Below are positions 58,834 through 64,000 of a DNA stretch of 64,000 bases, piece by piece. Numbering within the stretch: position 1 is the first letter of the stretch; the number at the start of each line of letters is the position of its first letter. Under the pieces are notes generated by a model. The model ran no database searches, had not been told where the DNA came from, and saw only the letters and a program-made list of their open reading frames with translations. The stretch is taken from contig NZ_FOJW01000001.1 in the NCBI RefSeq assembly GCF_900112045.1, positions 378,734-442,733 on the forward strand, given 5' to 3'. This DNA comes from Lentibacillus halodurans. Its GTDB lineage: Bacteria > Bacillota > Bacilli > Bacillales > Amphibacillaceae. A program made the position numbers and the translations under genes.

Positions 58834-58928
58834 CGTCTTTTTAGGAGTTTATATGATACAAAAAGGAATTTTTAAATGGTCACGCAACACAAAAATTAAT
58901 TTTCACATATTATTTCCGTTCAGAATAT

Positions 58929-60173
58929 TCATTTTAACAAATTATATAAAAGTTCATAACCTTTTAAAACCGTTCGTTTTCGTATCGTCTGACGATCACC
59001 CTGAAACGTATATTTTTGCGACAGTTGTTTTCCGGATCGCTCATGGACTGCAATAAATACTGTTCCTGCCGGATGCCCCTCTACATTGTCCGGTCCTGCA
59101 ACGCCGGTAAAACTGATTCCGACATGTGTATCAAGAAGTGTACAGACGTTTTCAGCCATTGCCAAAGCACATTCTTCACTCACAGTTCCATACTGCTGAA
59201 TAAGCTCCGGAGAAACACGCAATACATTTTCTTTCACTTCCGTATCATAGCAGACAATTCCGCCACGGCATACATGGGAAGCTCCCGGAATCGAGATTAA
59301 TTTGTCCGTAAATTTGCCGCCTGTTAAACTTTCGGCTGCACCGACTGACTTATTCGCCTGCTGAAGTAATGTCAAAACCTTTTTCTCAATTGTTTCCTCG
59401 TCAGCCCCATAGTAATGATGGCCAACCTTGTTAAGGATTTCCTGTTTAGTCTGATTAATCAAGGCTGCGGCCTCATCGTCAGTATTCGCTTTTGCCGTCA
59501 GCCGAATAGCTACACCTTCATTTTGGGCCAAAGGAGCGATTGTCGGATTTGATTGATAGTGAATTAAATCTCTCAGTTTATGTTCAAGATGTGATTCACC
59601 AATTCCAATGAAACGGAGCATGGTTGATTTGATCACCCTGCTTTCTCCCGTCAGTTGCCGCAGATACGGTATCACGTCATCCGTCATCATCCGTTTCATT
59701 TCTCGTGGAACTCCGGGTAAAAAAATCCATGATTTGCCTTCATGTGAAACAATCATCCCCGGAGCCATGCCTGTTTGATTTTCAATAACATCAGCACCTG
59801 CAAAAATCCGTGCCTGCTTTCGGTTGTTGGGTGTCATGCCCGCTTTTTGTTTTTGAAAATAGGTTTTAATTTTCGCCATGGAAGTTTCATGTTCAACAAT
59901 ATCCATACCGGTTATTTGCTGAAAAGCTTCTCGGGTCAGATCATCCTCTGTCGGTCCCAACCCGCCGGTAACAATTACGACATCAGCTCTGCTTGCGGAT
60001 GTCCGAAACTGGTTTTCAACGCGCGTGAGATTATCACCAACTACGGCATGATGATGTACATTAATTCCAATTGAAGCTAATTGTTCAGATATCCATTGCG
60101 CATTGGTGTTGGAAATTTGACCCAGCAATAACTCCGTACCAACTGCAACAATTTCAGCACTTATGTTTTTCAT
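58929..60173 (-). CDS. cinA: Competence/damage-inducible protein CinA
   Basis: N-terminal MoCF-like domain (AVGTELLLGQISNTNAQW, TGGLGPTEDD) that hydrolyses ADP-ribose-type compounds, and C-terminal NMN deamidase-like domain (GAAESLTGGKF, YDTEVKENVL, FTGVAGPD). The ATG overlaps the pgsA stop as TAATG; the frame's nine upstream codons are within pgsA. 414 residues. Upstream of recA, the usual pair. Confidence 0.93.
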   Translation of the reverse strand: MKNISAEIVAVGTELLLGQISNTNAQWISEQLASIGINVHHHAVVGDNLTRVENQFRTSASRADVVIVTGGLGPTEDDLTREAFQQITGMDIVEHETSMAKIKTYFQKQKAGMTPNNRKQARIFAGADVIENQTGMAPGMIVSHEGKSWIFLPGVPREMKRMMTDDVIPYLRQLTGESRVIKSTMLRFIGIGESHLEHKLRDLIHYQSNPTIAPLAQNEGVAIRLTAKANTDDEAAALINQTKQEILNKVGHHYYGADEETIEKKVLTLLQQANKSVGAAESLTGGKFTDKLISIPGASHVCRGGIVCYDTEVKENVLRVSPELIQQYGTVSEECALAMAENVCTLLDTHVGISFTGVAGPDNVEGHPAGTVFIAVHERSGKQLSQKYTFQGDRQTIRKRTVLKGYELLYNLLK

Positions 60174-60751
60174 TACTTGGAATCCCCCATGACGTGCCAA
60201 TTTTTCACAAAATAGTCATAGCCTGATAAAACCGTGAAGAACAGTGCTGCATACAGCATAATCGTGCCGAACGGAATTCCGATATAGGAAAAGGGAAAAT
60301 GATGTAACAGTAATGCAGCAATTGCAATCATTTGCGTTGCAGTTTTTAATTTTCCCATACTTCCTGCTGCCAGCACAATTCCTTCACCCGCCGCAACTAG
60401 GCGCAGACCGGTTACTGCAAACTCTCTGCTGATAATAATAATCGCAACCCACCCCGGGGTGAGTCCCAGTTCCACCAGTAAAATCAATGCCGCAGCTACG
60501 AGCAGTTTATCTGCCAGGGGATCTAAAAATTTCCCCAAGTTCGTAACCAGGTTATATTTTCTCGCATAATACCCATCAATCCAATCAGTGCCTGCAGCAA
60601 TTATGAACAATAATGCCGCAGCAAAGTGAGAAACAGGCAATACCGTTCCGCCAATGTTCCATTCACCCCAATTAAATGGAACAGTTAGCAAAATAATAAA
60701 AATCGGGATTAAAAGGATTCGTGAAAGTGTCATCTTATTTGGTATATTCAC
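60173..60751 (-). CDS. pgsA: Phosphatidylglycerophosphate synthase
   Basis: Membrane enzyme making phosphatidylglycerol phosphate from CDP-diacylglycerol. The CDP-alcohol phosphotransferase motif DWIDGYYAR with GKFLDPLADK is complete. About five helices. Length 192. Coupled to cinA; a terminator-like hairpin separates it from rodZ upstream. Confidence 0.95.
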   Translation of the reverse strand: MNIPNKMTLSRILLIPIFIILLTVPFNWGEWNIGGTVLPVSHFAAALLFIIAAGTDWIDGYYARKYNLVTNLGKFLDPLADKLLVAAALILLVELGLTPGWVAIIIISREFAVTGLRLVAAGEGIVLAAGSMGKLKTATQMIAIAALLLHHFPFSYIGIPFGTIMLYAALFFTVLSGYDYFVKNWHVMGDSK

Positions 60752-60774
60752 AGCTTTACCTCCTGCATGTAAAA

Positions 60775-60801
60775 CCCTTCCCTGTTCACACTAAGGAAGG
60801 G
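60775..60801 (-). terminator. Hairpin between rodZ and pgsA
   Basis: On the minus strand CCCTTCC pairs with GGAAGGG, followed by TTTT, in the 71-base gap. It could reduce read-through into pgsA. Confidence 0.7.
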
Positions 60802-60822
60802 CTTTCGTCAATAACTTCCATT

Positions 60823-61755
60823 TTAACTTGACTGTTCACTTGCTTTGTTCAGGTTAATCCAAATTTTTTGAAATACTTCTTCCTCAGGGTTAACCGGATA
60901 TTCTAATGGGACTCCATCAATTGTAATATCAAGGGCTGGTGCACTGCCAACATTGAACCATACGCGGTCGAAACTGGATAAGTCCAGTTCAATCGGTGAA
61001 TCCTCAGGAGTGACCGGATTTGAAAAGAGCACTTCCCCATCACCATTCTCCACATCAAGCCAGGAATCTCCATTCGCCTCAATCGTAACCTGGACATCGT
61101 CAACTGCATTTTCCAGTGTCAATGTGGATTCAGGGGGGCTTCCTGTTCCTTCTTCCTCCACGGTTAATACAGGCTGCGGATCATCCGATTGTTCTGCTTG
61201 TGAATCCGCATTTTCATCCTCTGACCCGGACTCATCTCCCGCTTCATTGTCCTGACCAGAACCGTCATCTTCTGTTTGCTCATTCTCCTGACTGCCATCA
61301 TCAGTATCTCGGATCACTTCATTATCATCCTTTTCTGCAGGTTTTGTACTTTCTTCAGAAAATGACCCCTGTAAAAAAAGCCATACTACAAAAAAGATCC
61401 CAATCACGAGCAACACAACAATGACAGTTGGTATAAATGAAAATACAGTTGTATTTTTAGCTGGTTGATTGTCTTTGCGTGATCGGTGAATATGTGAATA
61501 TTGTGCCGTACTCTCCTCTTCTGTCTGGGGGAGTTCTGCTTTATATTCCTCAAGCAGCGTATTAGGGTCGAGTCCTACTGCTGTCGCATATTCTTTAATA
61601 AAAGCACGCGCATAAAAAGTTCCCGGCAAAATTTTGAAATTTCCTTGTTCAATTGCCTCGAGATATCGTTTCTGTATTTTCGTTGTCTCCTGTAAGCTTT
61701 CAAGCGACAAATTTTGTTCTTCTCTCGCTTCTCTCAGCTTTTGACCGATCTCCAT
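60823..61755 (-). CDS. rodZ: RodZ-like cell-shape protein (YmfM)
   Basis: Cytosolic HTH_25 domain (LSLESLQETTKIQKRYLEAI), a single membrane helix (IPTVIVVLLVIGIFFVVWLF), a 60-residue Asp/Glu/Ser-rich external linker, then a C-terminal DUF4115 beta domain. Links MreB to the envelope in rods. The very acidic linker fits a salt-loving host. ATG 61755 follows GGATGGTG; four upstream codons are possible but lack an SD. 310 residues. Confidence 0.88.
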   Translation of the reverse strand: MEIGQKLREAREEQNLSLESLQETTKIQKRYLEAIEQGNFKILPGTFYARAFIKEYATAVGLDPNTLLEEYKAELPQTEEESTAQYSHIHRSRKDNQPAKNTTVFSFIPTVIVVLLVIGIFFVVWLFLQGSFSEESTKPAEKDDNEVIRDTDDGSQENEQTEDDGSGQDNEAGDESGSEDENADSQAEQSDDPQPVLTVEEEGTGSPPESTLTLENAVDDVQVTIEANGDSWLDVENGDGEVLFSNPVTPEDSPIELDLSSFDRVWFNVGSAPALDITIDGVPLEYPVNPEEEVFQKIWINLNKASEQSS

Positions 61756-61772
61756 GCATAACACCATCCATT

Positions 61773-62564
61773 TTAAAAATCAAACATCGAAAAACCATCT
61801 TCCTGACTAAATTGATTACGTTGAACTGGTTCGTATGTAATTTCCTCGTTTTCATCGCTGCGAAGTTCAATGATATAATCAAAGTCATCCATTTTATATT
61901 CGGTAGATTGTACAAACATATCAGGGTGTTCAACAACTTTGATGGCCGGGAGCTGCATAATCTCCCGGATAAGCTGCCAATGTCTTTCGTTAGCCTGTCG
62001 CGTTGAAACAATGCCATCAATAATGTATAAATTATCACTATTGTATTCACCTTGAATAAGCTGACTTCGGATGGTTTGCTTCAATAAGGTGCTTGATACG
62101 AACAACCACCGTTTATTGGCACAGACACTGGCGGCTACAATTGATTCAGTCTTTCCGACCCGCGGCATCCCACGTATTCCAATTAGTTTATGACCCTCTT
62201 TTTTATACAGCTCTGCCATAAAATCAACTAAAATTCCCAGTTCATCCCGGACAAACCGGAATGTTTTTCTGTCATCCCGATCACTTTGGATATAACGACC
62301 ATGCCTTACTGCCAGTTTATCACGCAGTTTCGGTTTACGCATTTTTGTTATCCTTATAGTATCCATCGTTTGCATGATGGACTTTAATCTTATGATTTGT
62401 TCCTCTTCCCTGGTAAGCAATAACATACCCCTTCTCGAAGCCGCTACACCGTTAATCGAAATGATATTAATGGAGAGCATTCCCAATAATGAGGAAATAT
62501 CACCTAATAAACCAGGGCGATTATGTTGTATTTCATATTCAAGGTACCATTCTGTTTTCTCCAT
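61773..62564 (-). CDS. ymfK: DUF3388 protein YmfK
   Basis: N-terminal ACT-like domain (NRPGLLGDISSLLGMLSINI), then a P-loop-like GIRGMPRVGKTES at residues 129-141. Function unknown. Conserved between ymfJ and ymfM in Bacillus. Length 263. 17 bases upstream of rodZ. Confidence 0.85.
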   Translation of the reverse strand: MEKTEWYLEYEIQHNRPGLLGDISSLLGMLSINIISINGVAASRRGMLLLTREEEQIIRLKSIMQTMDTIRITKMRKPKLRDKLAVRHGRYIQSDRDDRKTFRFVRDELGILVDFMAELYKKEGHKLIGIRGMPRVGKTESIVAASVCANKRWLFVSSTLLKQTIRSQLIQGEYNSDNLYIIDGIVSTRQANERHWQLIREIMQLPAIKVVEHPDMFVQSTEYKMDDFDYIIELRSDENEEITYEPVQRNQFSQEDGFSMFDF

Positions 62565-62660
62565 CGTAAACCCCTTTTACATGCATGCTAAATTCAAACT
62601 GTTTATCCCGGCTCAACAGGCAGTAAGTTCCCTCGATTCAAATGCAGAAATCATAAAAAT

Positions 62661-62748
62661 ATAAGGGAACAACTTCCTGTACAGGGCCCGATAAGTTCTA
62701 CTAACATTCAGCGGGGAAAACACCCACTGAATGAAGTTTCACTTTATA
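62661..62748 (-). repeat. Dispersed intergenic hairpin repeat, copy 5
   Basis: On the minus strand: ATAAAGTGAAACTTCATTCAG, stem CAGTGGG/CCCGCTG, then TTAGTAGAAC, and a divergent tail with its own small palindrome (CCCTGTACAGG). It lies between ymfJ and ymfK. Confidence 0.8.
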
Positions 62749-62803
62749 TTACTATAATAAAGTATTTTAGGTATGAAGAAAAGTAGATATTGCAATAACC
62801 AGT

Positions 62804-62844
62804 AAAAAATAAGGAAGCTGCATTGGAATACAGCTTCCTTATTA
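62804..62844 (-). terminator. Terminator of ymfJ
   Basis: TAAGGAAGCTG and CAGCTTCCTTA form an 11-bp perfect stem, followed on the minus strand by six T, right after ymfJ. Confidence 0.92.
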
Positions 62845-62853
62845 ATCGTCCAT

Positions 62854-63111
62854 TTATGCATTTCCCTGATTTTGTACGAGTTTAACCATTGCACTGGCCA
62901 ATGCATGTCTTTCATCCTCGGATGCAGCACTCCAAATCTCTTGCAAAACTGCCTCTTCGCTGTTTTTAGCACTTGAATTGTTTGCCAGATAGTCTCCAAC
63001 CTCATAGGCCATACTTGATATGGTTTCCTGCCCCATTCCCTGAGACTGAGCCTGTTCAAGTCTGTCGGCCAAAAATGCCTTCCATGTGTCAAAGTTATCA
63101 AGAACGGACAT
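62854..63111 (-). CDS. ymfJ: DUF3243 protein YmfJ
   Basis: Small helical protein (LDNFDTWKAFLADRLEQAQ, GDYLANNSSAKNSEE) of the YmfJ family, unknown function. Length 85 as in B. subtilis. SD GGGAGG. Follows ymfI by about 77 bases. Confidence 0.9.
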   Translation of the reverse strand: MSVLDNFDTWKAFLADRLEQAQSQGMGQETISSMAYEVGDYLANNSSAKNSEEAVLQEIWSAASEDERHALASAMVKLVQNQGNA

Positions 63112-63188
63112 ATAAATCTGCCTCCCTCAATTTTTTTACATGGTTAGTATTTGATTTATGAGCCCGTTTATGCATAGGATTTTTCTTT

Positions 63189-63911
63189 TCAGGATCTCCA
63201 GCCGCCGCTGACATGAATGATTTCTCCATGAATATAATCAGACTGCTTACTCATCAAGAAACTGACAGTGTGGGCAACATCCTTTGATGTTCCGGCTCGG
63301 TTTGCCGGAATATCATGAATAATCTGTGCTTTTTCTTCAGACAGTAAATGCTGATTCATTTTTGTATCAATAAAACCGGGGCTGACTGCATTCACTGCTA
63401 TACCAGAAGGGGCAGCTTCCTTGGCCAGTGCTTTGACGAAACTGTTTTGTGCTCCTTTAACGGATGAATAAACCACTTCATGTCCGGCACCAACTTCTCC
63501 CCACACGGACGTAATCAAAATAATTCTCCCTTGTTTACGCCTAATCATTGAAGGGAGCAGGTGTTTTGTAATCGTCCAAGGTGCCTTTACATGAAGTGTG
63601 AGCATCAAGTCCATAGCACCTTCGTCCGTATCCTGAAACAATCCGTAATGTGCTTTGCCACCAGCGAAAATAACAGCATCAACTGGAAAAACAAGCTGCC
63701 TTATAAGGTGGTTTATGCCTTCAGTTTCACTTAAATCAGCTTGGATTTCCATTAGGATGGATTCCTTATCCAAACCGGCTCTGTGGGCTGTTATGGCCTG
63801 TTTATTTTGATAATAATGCAAAATCAGCCTATAGCCTTCTCCAGCGAGCTGTTTAGCAATCGCTGTACCGATATCACCGCTTGCACCAATAATCAATACA
63901 TTTCTCCCCAT
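63189..63911 (-). CDS. ymfI: SDR YmfI, elongation factor P modification reductase
   Basis: Short-chain reductase with GASGDIG at residue 9, NAG-equivalent AGGK, Ser in ITSVWGE and Tyr-x3-Lys in YSSVKGA. B. subtilis YmfI reduces the 5-aminopentanone group on EF-P Lys32 to 5-aminopentanol. Assignment rests on locus and sequence. Length 240. Coupled closely to the upstream ymfH-like gene. Confidence 0.88.
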   Translation of the reverse strand: MGRNVLIIGASGDIGTAIAKQLAGEGYRLILHYYQNKQAITAHRAGLDKESILMEIQADLSETEGINHLIRQLVFPVDAVIFAGGKAHYGLFQDTDEGAMDLMLTLHVKAPWTITKHLLPSMIRRKQGRIILITSVWGEVGAGHEVVYSSVKGAQNSFVKALAKEAAPSGIAVNAVSPGFIDTKMNQHLLSEEKAQIIHDIPANRAGTSKDVAHTVSFLMSKQSDYIHGEIIHVSGGWRS

Positions 63912-63920
63912 TAAAATCCC

Positions 63921-64000
63921 CTATTCATTCATGATTTTGCAAACTGCTATACGCTTATCGTCAATCCAGTTTTGTACAAATGTGTTAAAGTCCTCAACCG
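63921..64000 (-). CDS. ymfH: C-terminal end of a YmfH-like M16 peptidase (partial)
   Basis: The last 26 codons reach the stop at 63921: VEDFNTFVQNWIDDKRIAVC and a short tail. The gene runs off the window. The identity is inferred mainly from position (ymfH precedes ymfI in Bacillus); the fragment alone is too short to prove it. Confidence 0.6.
   Translation of the reverse strand, partial: VEDFNTFVQNWIDDKRIAVCKIMNE

Overview
The window is a chromosomal segment of a low-GC, spore-forming Bacillaceae. Gene order and sequence type resemble moderately halophilic genera such as Virgibacillus, Lentibacillus or Oceanobacillus; the genus is an inference. The main evidence is a B. subtilis-like backbone carrying sporulation genes (tlp, sirA, spoVK, cotE, spoVS), the lexA SOS locus, glnRA, hfq-miaA, mutSL, miaB, ymdB-rny-recA-cinA-pgsA and the ymf genes. 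Almost everything lies on the minus strand.

Layout. Bases 1-1.9 kb hold folE2-yidD-yneR on the plus strand behind a dispersed hairpin repeat. From 1.9 to 9.1 kb come yneQ, yneP, tlp, an FbpB-like gene, yneN, aconitase, a PAS histidine kinase and yneK. From 9.1 to 11.4 kb lies a cytochrome c maturation locus (ccdC, ccdA, yneF) in which the response-regulator gene ccdB is reduced to a stub and a lone MnhB-type antiporter subunit is present. From 11.4 to 16 kb are sirA, tkt, ynzC, yneB, a 32-residue membrane peptide in the place of yneA, and lexA. From 16 to 24 kb are a decayed integrase, glnA-glnR, ynbB, hflX, spoVK, hfq, miaA and dps. From 24 to 26 kb is a small accessory patch: a duplicated promoter/leader flanking a Cys-rich copper-storage-like gene, a YolD fragment and a HEPN-like protein.

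Two catabolic islands interrupt the backbone between about 26 and 45 kb. The first (26.0-35.3 kb) is a seven-gene run of unknown substrate: ROK-family regulator with a perfect palindromic operator, TIM-barrel protein, 12-TM-type permease, hydantoinase/oxoprolinase-like protein, HExxH protein, FAD oxidoreductase and secreted DUF4127 protein. A decayed IS3-type element separates it from the second (36.8-44.8 kb): IclR regulator, complete TRAP transporter (DctP, DctQ, DctM), SDR, PPC/DUF296 protein, acyl-CoA ligase, thiolase and Zn-ribbon/OB-fold partner. This second run suggests uptake, CoA activation and thiolytic handling of an organic acid. A frameshifted tyrosine recombinase then lies beside mutL.

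From 46.7 kb to the end the backbone resumes: mutL, mutS, cotE, ricA, miaB, spoVS, ymdB, rny, recA, cinA, pgsA, rodZ, ymfK, ymfJ, ymfI and the last codons of a ymfH-like gene. Regulation visible in the sequence includes LexA boxes at lexA/yneA and recA, GlnR-like boxes at glnRA, a CcpC-like dyad near citB, the ROK operator, and many intrinsic terminators. A dispersed intergenic repeat (at least five copies here) is a feature I cannot assign to a described family.
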